Assembly: GCF_001039355.2 (NCBI RefSeq)
Contig: NW_019775732.1
Span: forward strand, 85,061 to 149,060
Reading direction: 5' to 3'
DNA from: Lingula anatina
Taxonomy: Eukaryota > Brachiopoda > Lingulata > Lingulida > Lingulidae
DNA: 64,000 nucleotides
The first letter of the stretch is position 1, and every line of letters starts with the position of its first letter. The translations under genes and the position numbers were made by a program. Under the pieces are notes generated by a model. The model was not told where the DNA came from. It did not search any database and worked only from the letters and a program-made list of their open reading frames with translations. Positions 36,426-50,500 of the stretch are shown piece by piece.

Positions 36426-39400
36426 ATGCCGCAGGCTCAGGTGAACACTTTCGGACCCGTGGACTACGTGGTGTTTGCTGGGACTTTGGTTGTCTCTGCC
36501 AGCATAGGTATATACCAGGCGTTCACTGGCGGACGTCAGAGAACGACCACCGAATTTTTGATGGCCAACAGACAGATGGGGGCAATACCCGCAGCCATGT
36601 CTTTGCTGGCCAGTTTCATGTCCGCCATAACGTTGCTAGGGACGCCTAAAGAGATGTACGTATATGGAACGCAGTACCTGTGGATAGCCTTTGGCTACTT
36701 ATTGGTCATCCCCGTGGCCGCGCACATCTTTCTCCCCATATTTTTCCGACTAAAGATTACCAGCGCATATGAGGTACGTCCAGTGAAATGTGAAAAAGAA
36801 AAACATTTTGGCATTACTTCAACCGTATCATAGTTTTTTTCTCGATAACCTTTCAATGGATAAGACAATTTCCCATCTGATGCCACACAATTGACAATCG
36901 CGAACAGAACGAATTTAATTAACCCGGCTCTGCATATAGTACTTCAGAAATTATATGAAACTCATAGCTTTAAATCGTATATCTTTTCTAGTATCTCGAA
37001 ATGCGTTTCAACAAAGCCGTGCGTGTAGCCGGATCACTAACGTTCAGCCTGCAGATGGTGAGTTAGCATTTATGACTTTTCCCTTTCTTTCGAAAAAACA
37101 AACATGCAAACGAACATTGTACTGCAAAACTTGATCTGAGTTGAAGAATTGAGATATTCTTTTAAAAACGACAACAGCATACATACGCAGTGTCAATTGC
37201 ACTGGTGCATGCAGATTGCGCAGACAGATTTGTTCAGTATGTAATTAGAAGCCTTTTGAAACGTAACGAAAAAATTGAAAAAAAATAACTGTACGGCCGA
37301 AACAAGTTGTAAAGGAATATTTATCAGTCTTCATACTCAACAATTAGCCATGTAACCCCCAGCCTTGATAAGTTGGCCTAGATGTGCATCTGACCTGCAA
37401 ATATACAGTGTGCACATTGTCAAATTTGGTACGTCTCAGATGGCTCAAAAGTATAACGTGGTAAAGATGACCATGTTTGCAGTGTCTGAAGACTCCGGAT
37501 TTGGTGTGCACAATAATTAAATCGTTCTCCTTACGTCTTAATTAATGTCTGTCTGTCAAAGACGTTTTGAAGCAAAACTTTACGAACAACCTCGAAATAT
37601 GCTGTTTTTCATAAGTATTTATCATCGGGCGTACATTTACCTGTTTTGGCGGTAACAGACGTACATATTTTGGCGCGACACATTTCGTTTCGGGTTCTGT
37701 TAAGGACTGGTTGATTTTACTTGCTGCACATTGTATACGAAGTAAGTGATATTCTGAAGTAGTGCATTTCAATTTTAAAACTCCATGAATTCAGAAATGA
37801 ATCAAGTTTTCAACGACTAACCGTTATGAAAAAAATTAAAGGCTAACTTTTGAAATGCTTTACCTTTAATACATGTATAATAGTATAATAACCGTTTCAC
37901 GATGTTAAAGGACAACCTTTTTTCAGATTCTTTACATGGCGATAGTTCTGTATGCACCTTCGTTGGCGTTAGAACAAGGTAAGTTTAAGGTAGACACCTA
38001 GTTAAAGTGCATATGTGGACCCCCACCCCCAAAAAAGTCAAGGCCAAACGTTCGTTGTGTGCTTTAAGGTATTATTGAAACGCCTGACAAAATGATCAAC
38101 TGAAGTGACCCTGCCCGGTCACAGCATCTGTACAAATAAGTTTTTTAAAAAATGAACAGCTAAGTCCTCAGTTGTGCCCCTAATCGTAATCTGTGTTGAT
38201 TTCAGTGACCGGTTTAAACCGCTGGATTGCTGTCTGTTCAGTTGGCGTCGTCTGTGTTTTCTACACCAGCATTGTAAGTAAAATTATTTCCGGTTTTAGT
38301 AGATGTAAAATATATTTTATATTTTTATTAATGAAAATAAGTATAAAATGTTTTTAAAGTAAAAGGGGCGTAGCAAAATAAATTATCAAGAAGGCAGAGG
38401 TAATGCTGAATTTTTGTGAGTTTTTTAGAAAGGGAGGTGACAGTCCAGTGTCTTAATCATAATACACAAGTTTAACTATAACATACCGTTGTTCAAGTGA
38501 CAAAATAAAGAAGACAAGTAGCGAACTGAAAAAATAATAGTGCCGGGTGTAATTATCCGGTTGTGTTTTTCCTCAGGGTGGTATGAAAGCAGTCATGTGG
38601 ACAGATACATTCCAAGTTTTCATGATGGTAGCCGGAATGCTTGCTGTAGTCATTCAGGGATCCTTGGAATTAGGGGGATTTCGGAACGCTTGGGAAATTA
38701 ACATAAAAGGAGGCCGAATAAACTTCCTTGAGTAAAAGAAAAGTATTATATCTAAATTCAGATATTCAAAAAGAAGAAATTAATTAATTGACAAGTGGTT
38801 GACTGAAATACATACTTAAATATTAATTAAAGCTGCAATATATAGATATGTTATCGAGATTTTGATACTGTTCTTAATTTTACTGGAAATGTACCCAGAG
38901 ACCTGAGACCTCCGCCAATGATCGTAGTTTTAAAAATTGTGGTAGTTGAGAATTAGCACATGCATTGCCCAACAAATCAAGGCCATTGGCCCTGTCTCGC
39001 AATGGTGAAGAATCCTTTTAAAAATTCATCAAAATTCATCCATAACTTTTTGAGTTAGGCTGGTGACAAACAGACGGGAATACATGAACTCCATGGCGGA
39101 GACATTTAATAGAACCACATGGGTAAAATTCAAAATAACATTTCAGCTTCAACCCAGATCCCCGTGAGCGGCACACAGTGTGGACATGTGTGTTTGGTGG
39201 GTTCTTTACCTGGCTGTCTGTGTACGGTGTCAACCAGGCTCAGGTACAGAGAGCTCTCACAGTGGTCGACCTCAAGAGAGCACAGATGTAAGATTTCACT
39301 TCAAGTTTCCGCAGTTGATTATTATCCCCGCACTTTGGGGACAAAAGTCGGGGTTCATGTTATCCCGAAAGTAAGCGAGTCTGTTCGTCTGTGCGTTAGT

Positions 39401-42050
39401 GATTTCTAATCATAGACAATGAAATGTTCGGAAAATGAAATTTTGGGGATCGATAGACCTATCATCAGGGATGTACATGGACACATTGCAATTTTATTGC
39501 ATCCTGGGGTAGAACTGTCCCTGGGGGTCTTTGGTTCTTAATTCTTTTCATCATTGCAATGTGAGGAAGTGCATTGATATCCGATGGTCACCCATAGACA
39601 CCATCTAGTTTTAAACTGGAAAACGGAAAACGAACACACTTAAACATTCGATTCACACACATTGGTCAGTTCTAGATATCTCTTCTCTTTCATTTTACAT
39701 GGAATTACAGGTATTTGCCATATTTATTTGCCAGAAAGGCCTACAAACAAACAAAAATACATGCAGGTATACCATGGGATTTTTTCTAGAGCCATGTGGA
39801 TAAACGCGCCAGGTTTGATCGCCATTCTGATCATCAGCGCCATGTCCGGTATCCTGATCTATGCCCACTACTTCGACTGTGACCCAATGACAAATAAAGA
39901 CATCACCAACCAGGATCAGGTAAATGCATTATTTCACGGATGTGTCGAAAACCATGCAGACGTGGTGGACCTACGCGGTGGACATAAACACGAAACATTA
40001 CACCAAATTGTTCAGAATGTGGCGGCAGAAAAACTAAATAGTTTTTTCAAGACTTAGATAAATAAATGAATAAACAAAAATAAATAAATTTCTAGGAGGG
40101 CACAAATCAAATTGCATGTTTTGCAGTGAGTATAAGGTACAGGTATGTACTTAATTCTATTTTGAGAAAATGTAGACCACGCTTCCTAAGCTTCTTTTTG
40201 CTGCTGTTCCTGACTTCTCCAGACCGTCCTGTTTTGTCTGCATTCGCCTGCTTGTCGACTCTTCAACGGGAACTGAGGCGCATGCTTCTATTTCATAACT
40301 ATTTCATATTTTATGCTTCAGCTGCTGCCGCTGTTCGTGATGGACAAGCTAGCCTTCGTACCTGGTTTACCTGGCCTCTTTACTGCCTGCCTCTTCAGCG
40401 GAGCGCTCAGGTAGGAAGAAGGACCCGTTAGTTTTAATCGCTCTAAGTTAGAGTAAATATAGCTCTTATCTAAAAATACATTTGAATACGACAATGTTAT
40501 CATGAAGTAAATTAGAATATGGTTCTAAGTAAGAATATGAGGTACTTGGTAGAAAGCAAGAAGAATATAAACATTTTTTTATCGTTTTAATCCATATATA
40601 ACGTTTCAGAACTGTGGGTTTTAATGTGGGGGAATATGGGTGGCGGGGGCATTTTAAAACCATTTTAGTCTAAATTCGCTGGGCACGGTTTCATGCAACT
40701 ATAAAAATGGCATGTATATGTTCTCATAAATGCCCCTTTGAACCTGTAAGTGACTACCCTGCCCTGATCATGAGATACCAGTATACATGTTAGACAAACA
40801 CCACCCATCATCATCATCATTCCTCTTCGTCCCGTGTGGGACATAAGGCCCATTCATTTACAATTTACATTTCCATAGCACCCTATCGTCCGGACTGAAC
40901 AGCCTGGCCACGGTCTGGACACGTGATCTGTTCCAGGAATTCTGCTGTAAAGAGATGCCTGACAGTAGGGCGACTTTTACGTCTAAGATTATGTGTACGT
41001 AAATATTCTTGAACGCTTACAAAGATTTTTTGTAGGGAAAGAAATATTCCACATTTTGGTTTGAAATTACACTATACGAACATGTACAAAGTTGCATTTG
41101 CTAGCGATAACGTCAAATTTGTTGTGCCTAATCTAAACATCCGTTTAAAGTATTTACCATATATTTACAATGTATGTCCTGTAATTTCCCTGACAGTGAT
41201 TTTAGGTTTTTAAATATATTTTCAGCTGTTGTATTCGGTTGTATAGTAATTGGTTTGACGTTTGTAGCGTCCCAATTAGGAGGTGTGCTGCAGGTAAATG
41301 GATTGTTTCTCTCATAAAGCGAAGTAGAGCAGTATAGTGAAAATATGACTTTTTAAAAAGTGAACATGCTCATGTACCACTCTTATTGATTTAAGAAGAA
41401 CATAAGTTCAGGGTTGACATTCGTATTTTCCCATCACCTCTATTCATGTTTTGATGCTTCTGCCTTTGTTCTAGGCAGCTCTTGCATTGTTTGGTATGAT
41501 CGGTGGTCCTCTACTAGGAGTTTTCACTCTGGGAGTTCTTTTCCCTTGGGCTAACTGGAAGGTAAGGTATCCTGATTTGAGCATAATATAAAAAGGTATC
41601 TAGGACGGATCCTTTGATTTAATGGAAGTAGGGTAGGGGCCCTTTGCTGACGTCGTCGTTATTGAACAATCAAATGCCTTTTACCCCATCTTTATAATAT
41701 TCTGGAACCCAATGTTTAAAAACAGAATAATGATGAATAGATATCTTTAAAAGGGTTCTTTTAGTAAATATCAACATGTTTTTTATTCAGGCCAGATTTT
41801 AAATTGCCTTTTAGAAAAGCCAATTTCTGATCGACATTTCCCATTCCTAGGGTGCGATAGCCGGCCTTGTCACCAGTCTTCTCTTCACTTTCTGGATCGG
41901 CATCGGCGCCCAGATTTACAAACCCGCCGTCTGGAAAGCACCTGTATCCATTGAAGGTTGTAATCCGCTGAATGAAACCTTGACTAATGTTACTACTAGT
42001 ACAGCAATTGCCAGTTCTGTTGCCTTTATACCGACGGCGGCACCTTATAA
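36426..42050 (+). CDS. SLC5A8-like: SLC5A8-like transporter gene D, exons 1-12 (3' end replaced)
   Basis: Twelve exons are intact and in frame: 36426-36773, 36992-37057, 37927-37978, 38206-38273, 38577-38731, 39147-39287, 39790-39919, 40322-40410, 40879-40994, 41226-41293, 41475-41561 and 41851-42050. They match gene E exon for exon, including the 200-base exon 12, with only a few amino-acid changes (for example Val versus Ala near the N-terminus). The start is chosen at MPQAQVNTF, because the upstream frame crosses an acceptor ending at 36402. After exon 12 the sequence reaches (AAT)n and a single N, then continues with gene-C-like exons 12-15 instead of E-like ones. D is most simply the other allele of E. 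If the order is real, exon 12 of D could splice in phase to the C-like exon 13 at 43511 to make a D/C hybrid. Confidence 0.85.
38905..39103. repeat. Dispersed invertebrate repeat in gene D intron 5
   Basis: Begins gagacctccgcca and ends tggcggagac, giving short inverted termini. It contains a tcatcaaaattcatccataa / tttttgagtta core followed by gacaaacagacgg. This core is one I recognise as a common dispersed repeat in mollusc and other marine invertebrate genomes. The equivalent copy in gene E intron 5 is at 50911-51094. Confidence 0.6.
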
Positions 42051-42617
42051 GTAAGTTTAATACTATTGCCGGTCTTTTTATTTTCAAATTTTATTTGTTT
42101 CAGATCTTTAATTATTCCAGCATTGAAAGTCATATTTCCCCAGTCATGTGTGCGGTACAATGTATATGTAATTGATATTTAATGCCGAGCATGAAGTGTG
42201 TCTGCAATATGTCCTCTGATTGACATATTAGACACGAGACACCGAGACCCAAGGGAAAATGGAAGTCGGTATTTCGCTAATATACATATTAACTGAAAAC
42301 TATACAAATCCTAGCATTTAAGTTAATTGCAATTTAGTTTAAACCTTGATCAACAAGGATTCATTACCGATTGATATGGTAACATTCAAAATGTTATGTG
42401 AAATTTATGTTGAATACAGGTAGTGGTGAATAAAATTCCGACATGCATTTGACACTGACATTTTTTAAAAGTTCAAAAGTCTTTCCCAGTGCTCTCCACA
42501 GATCAAATGAAAGATCTGTAAATTTCCACAACCGTGCTACAGTCCAATGGGATGAGATTTTTCAAAGAATTATAGCATTACAAATACAGGGTAAAAGTGC
42601 ACATACGTCATCGACAG

Positions 42618-42654
42618 ATAATAATAATAATAATAATAATAATAATATATTTAN
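42618..42654. repeat. (AAT)n microsatellite ending in a single-N gap
   Basis: About ten AAT units run into an N at 42654. The matching place in the other copy (about 54672) has no such array. The N marks where the contig broke and where the duplicated 12-kb unit restarts. Confidence 0.9.
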
Positions 42655-42909
42655 GTAAAGGTAATAGATGTTCATCATAAGAAATACAGTATGCTTGGTT
42701 AATTATTACATCTTTAGTTTAAATGTGGAAATATTTTCTTCAAATCTTATACAGATCTCTTGAGAATTCAAAGTTATTTTTCAGACTGTTTCTTTAAATT
42801 TATCTCTACGCGAATGATGATTCATCTTTTTAGGATTAAGTGATAAGGAAATAGCCATTTAGAATTTCGAAACACTTAGCCAAATTTCCCGTTCTTCTTG
42901 CATTTGCAG

Positions 42910-44373
42910 GGTGCGATAACCGGCCTTGTCACCAGTCTTCTCCTCACTTTCTGGATCGGTATCGGCGCCCAGATTTACAAACCTGCCGTCTGGAAAGCGC
43001 CTGTATCCATCTTAGGTTGTAACGCTGTGAATGAAACGGTTTCCAATGTGACAACAGCTGTAATGATCAATGTGACACCTATGCCCACTGCAGCACCTTA
43101 TGAGTAAGTGGAATAAACATCAATACTGTGCCAATCTTATGACGTGATGACGTTGGTAAGGTTTGTCTCCTGCAAGGAAATGGCTGCAGATAATCCGCAT
43201 TTAAGTTTGTTTGTAATATTTCAGTTTGAGTGCTGTCTCATTTTATTACACTGTACCAATATTAAATGAAAAAGCAAACAAAGAAAGTCAAATAGCCATT
43301 TTTAATAAGAAAAGTGAAGTGGATGAAGGTAGCCTAGTATAAATGGACCATTTAAATCGATATTTTAAGTCACGTTCTGTACAAAGCCAATTACGTAATT
43401 GTTGCAAAACCTTCCCAGCAATGTTTTTTTACAAATAGTAACGACCTGACTGATTTTGTAAGGGGAAAAGTATTATACATATTTCACTGGGGAGGTATGT
43501 TATGTTTCAGTCCCCCGCTGAATGGCCTGTATAACTTGTCGTACCTGTGGTACAGTGGCTTTGGAGTACTGGTGGTTGTGGTGGTTGGTATGGTTGTCAG
43601 CGCTATTACAGGTTAGTTTCGCATTTAGAAAATGAGTTCAGTGATTGAATTATAGGCTTGCAGCAGCTAAAATTTCACAACAAATGAATGCGGTATGAAT
43701 GTTTACTTACAAGGCATTTTAGCGGTCAGAATTTTTAAAATGTCATTTAACATTTTATCAGGGTTCACTGACACGACCATGTTAGACTACAGGCTGATAT
43801 GTCCAATATTTGATGTCATGTTTTGCTGCTTTCCAAAGTCTTTTCGTCAAGCGCTTCGCTGTGGAGTAGACCATGATACGGTACGTATAGACCAATTTGT
43901 TTACTGGCAATAAATTTAATTTTTGTAAATGCTGCATGATATACACTATACAGTACGTTTTACATGTAAATGAATCAAACAAAATAACGGGTTCCATATA
44001 AAAATATGTTCATTTAAATATTTTGATATAAATAAATTTGATATATTTAATATGATTCATTATCATTAGCAATTTGTTAACCACTTATAAGAGTTTTAAT
44101 ACCTATTTTATATAAACTGTCTCGCATATGCCTTATTTTCATGCCAATGAGTCCGTTTTATTCTAGACCAAATTTCATTATTGCTGTGTATGTAAAGACG
44201 TGGACAAAGAAGACATCTCAGCTGAAGCTATCACCGCTGCTGAACTTGGTGAAACTAAAGATGAAGGTTTTGACAATAAAGCCATGAAGACGAAGGAGCT
44301 GGAAGCCAATCAGACTAATGGAATAATGAAAAATGAGAATGATTTAGATTTGAAGAAGGAGACCCAAATATAA
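42910..44373 (+). CDS. SLC5A8-like: Gene-C-like 3' fragment, exons 12-15
   Basis: Four exons equivalent to gene C exons 12-15: 42910-43103, 43511-43611, 43762-43880 and 44167-44373. All reading frames and splice sites are intact. Exon 12 keeps the C-type loop (GCNAVNET) and exon 15 keeps the cysteine cluster and the ETQI end. Changes from C are few and mostly conservative. The last exon has one extra codon. There are no exons 1-11 of this type upstream; the preceding exons belong to gene D. This is what is expected if a second-haplotype contig beginning in C intron 11 was placed after the first-haplotype contig. Confidence 0.85.
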
Positions 44374-47300
44374 TCTGATCATCAAAGCCGTAGTTATTTT
44401 GGATAAGAATTTCACGTGACGTTACATTTTTTTCAATCAACAGCTGATATTGAAATTGTTAACCTCCAATATTTCTTGATGAAGATGTTCTAGACAGACA
44501 TCAAAATATAGACAAGATAAACAAATTAAATATTAGCTATTGATTGAAGAAAATCACTTTACTCCTACTTACCGTGGTATATTGAATATAATGAATTCAA
44601 ATTTATCTCAGGGTAATCTCTCAAGGCTCAGGTAGACAGTAAAACAACTGTCCACAATGCATGCGCATGCTTTGTATATTATGATTTAAAGATATTCGTA
44701 TAACCAAACACCAGTGTTACTCAGAGACGATCATATAGTGCATGTATAACCGACCAAGTTTGTTATGTTAGTATAGTGCATTGGATATCGCTTTTATTTA
44801 ATGAGGCAATTAACGAAACAATTATCTACATGTATATTGAATACATTAAGTGTGCTATAAAGAAATTTTATTACTTCATCATTTTATGGCACACTTGGAG
44901 AGTTGAAAACGTAAGAATAAGCACGCATCTATTTATTTTTGTTAGAAAATAAGAATATAGTTAGCATTACAAACATTACCATCGATCGTGTGGTAAACGT
45001 AAGCCGTGCTTCTTGTTTTCATACGCGAAAAACAAAATTCAATCATTTCATGATTTTGCAACTTCTCTGGACATATTAAAAACGAGAAGCACGGGCTTTG
45101 TCGCGAAATAATCATAAAAATAAGTCTCATTGTGTAAGATATCAAATGTTTTATTAAAACATTTTATGTAAAAATATATTCATTATGAGAATGTCAATTT
45201 CCGTTTTGTTCATTTTTAACGAATTAAATTCGTGTAATTAGGGACAGTTATAGATTTGTCATATTTGTCATATGGGATTTAATAGACATCTCAGTACGTT
45301 GTTTCGAATAAAATGCAATTTTAACTGTTGGGACATAAGAAAAATACTTTAAATATCGGTATTACGGTCAGTGTCAATTTAACTTGATATAAACATTTTA
45401 GATGCTTTTCACTTTACGGACTCATCACACAGCGTACAAAGAGAACATAAAAGGCTTAAATTTACATCTACTTATTGCCAATGTGACAGCAAAGTCAATA
45501 TAAAACTGTATTGCCAATCTGAAAACTCAAATTGTGTGAACTTGAGTCAAGTCTTTCACACTTGCACACTGTTTGCTCAACATTTTGTGAACATATCCTA
45601 GCCCCTGCGACCTGAGACATGTGTACAGGTATCACAGAGATTTGTCTCAATTACTAGGAATTCGAAGTCTCCCTTACCTGAGCTGGAACAAAAAAATATG
45701 ATTCATTACACGATTCATCCAGCACTTGAACCCTCATTTGATTACACGTACCGATCATGCTTCTGGGTGCCCTCTGATATCAGAGGCTCTTAAAATGGTA
45801 TACAAAATTAGAGTACCTGCAATACAAAAATTATGTAACAGACTACTAGCGCAACCTGTCGTCAGGGAGTAGCTTCTGGGTAGGCGTGAGACAGAGTAAA
45901 ACCTCAAACTGAGGTTATCTTATCATCATTGACCCTTACGGAAGCCAGCACAGCACACTGGTAACGTAACATGAAGAGACGTTAGGGTTATAAATTGATA
46001 TGCAAGTATTCGTAGTGTCAGTTGTTCTGTCATTGTACGATACAACATCTTTCATGATCGTAGATACACGTGTACATATACAGGGTACAGTGGCATATTG
46101 GCACCTTGGAATGAGATTTCGTCTTATTCTCAAAAGACGCACTTTGCATTTCGTATCATTTGAAAGTACCCTGTTTCACAAAACTACTTAAATTTTTAAG
46201 AATAATTGTTGTTTTTTTAGTTGCATTATTCATATTTTATGTCATATTTAATGATCAATCAAATATTATTTCTGCCTCTGTATAAACGGCAAATTTTTGG
46301 CATTGATAACTCATATTTTATATGGCAATGTTTATGCATCAGTTCAAGGGACCATACTGTGTTAAAGCACACATATTGATCTTCAACATCTTATGTAATG
46401 AAATTTACGTCGTTCTTGGCAGTAAACACATGTCGGTGTGTAAAGGCGAGTGTGTTGACACGGGTATATATGAAGTGGTTCGGTTGTTGATATCGGGCGC
46501 GCACCTTTGATAAAAGTGGTTTTATCTTATTGTTATTCATAATCTTAGAAATGGCATTTTATCCTGTTGATTTTACTCACGCACACGCACACACACACAC
46601 ACACACGCGCCTATGACTTAATTTTGCCTCTTTTGAATGTAGGCCTAATGCTGATTTTGAAGGGGGAAGTGGGTATGTCTGAAACTGGGAGTGGGGCACT
46701 GCACTCCATCTTAGATCTGCAGTTGATAGCACGCATACATGTATATCAACTTAATACAATACTACATATAGTTGACTATTGGGTTTCTTGTAAATGAATG
46801 CATTTCAAGAGGGGGGAGAATAGAAGGGCTATTTCATTGAAGTGAATGACCTGATCCCTATAGGCACACGTATGTAGGTGAGCCACATGTACTAGTATGT
46901 ACAGTGTATAAATGGGGGGGGGGGGGGAGCAGAGTTCAATGATTTAAAATGTAAAGCTTGTTTGTTTTAAACACTCTCATCCTTTGTTAAGATGTTGCTG
47001 TTATCTTAAAACAAGGTTTATAGTTTATCTAAATGTACACGTACCGGTACGGTATGGCCACTTACATATGTAGGCCTACATGTATTATGTCTAGAACATA
47101 TTTCAAAATGTCCACCACTGCCCAAAAACTTTTGAATTATTCTTATTCTATTTTTAACAATTTGTTTAGATATTTAAAATATGAAGTGTTTATATAATTA
47201 AAATTGCGTTAATTATGATAAGTTCCTATCAGCACCATTTTTGCTTTGAATGTTAAACGAATCATAGAAAGATGATTTGAAAATAGAAAGTCAAATATTA

Positions 47301-47576
47301 ACAAGTGTCAAGACCAGTTAGCTTTTTAACGTGCTTTGACGGTGATGTTTTCTTGTGAGTAAAAAAAAAGGACTGACAGCCATCAGATTTATCTAAAATG
47401 TTGGAGACACATATCACGGTTGAAAGAGGAATATGATCCAACCTGCACGTAGCTCTTATGTTTCACTGTTAAAAAATTTAATTGTCCTAAAAATTTAACA
47501 TCTAGAAAGAATGATTTGTGTACCAATGCGTATATATACTTTATTGATAAATGTAGATATTTTTCCATATCTTCAG
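44374..47576. other. Intergenic region before gene E
   Basis: Second copy of the C-D intergenic region, without the Tc1 remnant and without the palindrome cluster. It contains a polyadenylation hexamer at 45307-45312 and a CA microsatellite at 46577-46610. No gene is supportable. Confidence 0.6.
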
Positions 47577-47599
47577 CAAAAGACCAGCCAGTATTCAAC

Positions 47600-50500
47600 A
47601 TGCCGCAGGCTCAGGCGAACACTTTTGGACCCGTGGACTACGTGGTGTTTGCAGGGACTTTGGTTGTCTCTGCCAGCATAGGTATATACCAGGCGTTCAC
47701 CGGCGGACGTCAGAGAACGACCACCGAATTTTTGATGGCCAACAGACAGATGGGGGCAATACCCGCAGCCATGTCTTTGCTGGCCAGTTTCATGTCTGCT
47801 ATAACGTTGCTAGGGACCCCGAAAGAGATGTACGTATATGGAACGCAGTACCTGTGGATAGCCTTTGGCTACTTATTGGTCATCCCCGTGGCCGCGCACG
47901 TCTTTCTCCCCATATTTTTCCGCCTAAAGATTACCAGCGCATATGAGGTACGTCCAGTGAAATGTGAAAAAGAAAAACATTTTGGCATGACTTAAATCGT
48001 ATTATGGTTTTTTTTCTAGATAACTTTTCAATGGATAAGACAATTTCCCATCTGATGCCACACAATTGGCAATTAAATCGTAACAGAACGAATCTAATTA
48101 ACCGGCTCTGCATATAGTGCTTTAGAAATTCTATGAAACACAAAATTTTTAAATCATATATCTTTTCTAGTATCTCGAAATGCGCTTCAACAAAGCGGTG
48201 CGTGTAGCCGGATCACTAACGTTCAGCCTGCAGATGGTGAGTTTGCATTTATGACTTTTCCCTTTCTTTGGAAAAAAACTTTGTACTGCAAAACTTGATC
48301 TGGGTTGTAGAATTGAGATATTTTTTGTAAAAACGACAACAGCATACATACACAGTGTCAATTGTACTGGTACCGGTACATGCAGATTGCACAGACAGAT
48401 TCATTCAGTATGTAATTAGTTGCCTTTTGAAACGTAGCGAAAAACTTGAAAAACTCTACGGCCGAATTAAGTTGTAAAGGAATAATACTTTTACTTATAT
48501 ATCAGTCTTCATACTCAGCAATTAGCCATGTAAACCTCAGCCTTGATAAGTTGGCCTAGATGTGCACCTGACCTGCATATATATATATAATAGTGTGCAC
48601 AGTGTCAAATTTGGTGCGTCTCAGATGGTTCAAAAGTATAACGTGATAAAGATGACCATGTTTGCAGTGTCCGAAGACTCCGACGTTGGTATGCACAATA
48701 ATTAAAATAGTTCTCCTTACGTCTAAATTAATGTATGTCTGTCAAAGACGTTTTGAAGCAAAACTTTACGAACAACCTGAAAATTTGCTGTTTTTCATTA
48801 GTGATTATCATCAGGCGTACATTTACCTGTTTTGGCAGTAACAGACGTACATATTTTGGCGCGACACATTTCGTTTCGGGTTCTGTTATGGACTGATTGA
48901 TTTTACTTACTGTACATTGTATACAAAGTAAGTGATATTCTGAAGTAGTGCATTAAACTCCATGAATTCAGAAATGAATCAGGTTTTCAACGACTAAACG
49001 TTATGAAAAATTTAAAGGCTAACTTTTGAAATGCTTTACCCTTATTACATGTATAATAGTATAATAACCGTTTCACATTGTTATAGGACAATCTTTTTTC
49101 AGATTCTTTACATGGCGATAGTTCTGTATGCACCTTCCTTGGCGTTAGAACAAGGTAAGTTTAAGGTAGACACCTTAAAGTGCATATGTAGATCCCCCCC
49201 CCCCCTCCAAAAAAAGTCAAGGTCAAATGTTCAATGTGCGCTTTAAGGTATTATTGAAACGCCTGACAAAAAGTTCAACAGAATTGACCCTGCCCGGTTA
49301 CAGCATGTGTACAAGTAAGTGGAAGAAAAATGAACAGGTAAGTCCTCAATTTTGCGCCTAATCGTAATCTGTGTTGATTTCAGTGACCGGTCTAAACCGC
49401 TGGATTGCTGTCTGTTCAGTTGGCGTCGTCTGTGTTTTCTACACCAGCATTGTAAGTAAAACTATTTCCGGTTTTTATACATGTTAAATATATTTTATAT
49501 TTTTATTAATGACAATAAGTATAAAATGTTTTTAAAGTAAAAGAGGCGTAGCAAAATAAATTATCAAGAAGGCAGGAGTAATGCTGAATTTTGTCTTAAT
49601 CATATCACACAAGTTTAACAATAACATACCGTTGTTCAAGTGACAAAATAAAGAAGACAAGTAGCAAACTGAAAAAAATAACAGTAGTGTACCATGAAAA
49701 TCTGATTCCCCAGTCAGATTTTCATTATGAAAATGTGACTCCCCAGTCTAATTTTCATCATGAAAATGTGACTCCCCCCCCATGAAATTTGGCTCCCCCC
49801 ACAAAACTTTATGAATCTTATTTTATTGGAGTATATGACTTTTATATAGTAGTATGCATAATGGAGGATACATTTGCACTTTTTGTTACTAGTTTGCAGG
49901 TGAAAATTTTAATGAGAAATTAAGAAAATAAAAAATTTGTATTTTACCACCCAATGACTCCCCTATGAAAAAGCTTTTTATTTGATATTTGCATGGTGAT
50001 CATTTCAACATTTGTCCCTTTAGTATACTTTATGACGAATATATTGGAAATATTTGAAAGTTTGGTGGTAAAATATTGGGTGCAAAAAATGAAAAAAAAA
50101 ATCATGAAAAATCTTTATATTCATACCCATGGGATTTGGACTCTCATGAAGAAAAGGCATTATTTTATATTAAGCCACCATACCATTGTTTTTCACATGG
50201 TTTGCATTGTGATGTATATTTTGTTATTATTTGAAAGTTTGGTGGTGAAAATTTTGGTGAAACTTGATAATTTTTGAAACAAGTATTCATCTTACTCCCA
50301 TAGCCTTTTCAAAGGAATCACTTGGTGAAAAAAAACATTTTTAATTTTCTTATTTCCTCATGAAAAATTTCAGAAAGTGCCAATGTATCCTCTATTATGC
50401 ATACTACAAGATAAAAGTTATATATTCAAATAGAATATGAGTTTAAAAAGGTTTGTGAGGGGGAGTCAAAATTTCATTGGGGGAGTCAGATCCTCATTAT

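Larger units (their letters stand above)
30656..42653 (+). repeat. Left copy of a 12-kb tandem duplication
   Basis: Runs from gene C intron 11 through C exons 12-15, the intergenic region and gene D exons 1-12. It is colinear with 42671-54675, with small substitutions and a few large indels. The Tc1 remnant region is present only in this copy, and the foldback element only in the other. A single N (42654), right after an (AAT)n run, separates the copies. Confidence 0.9.
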
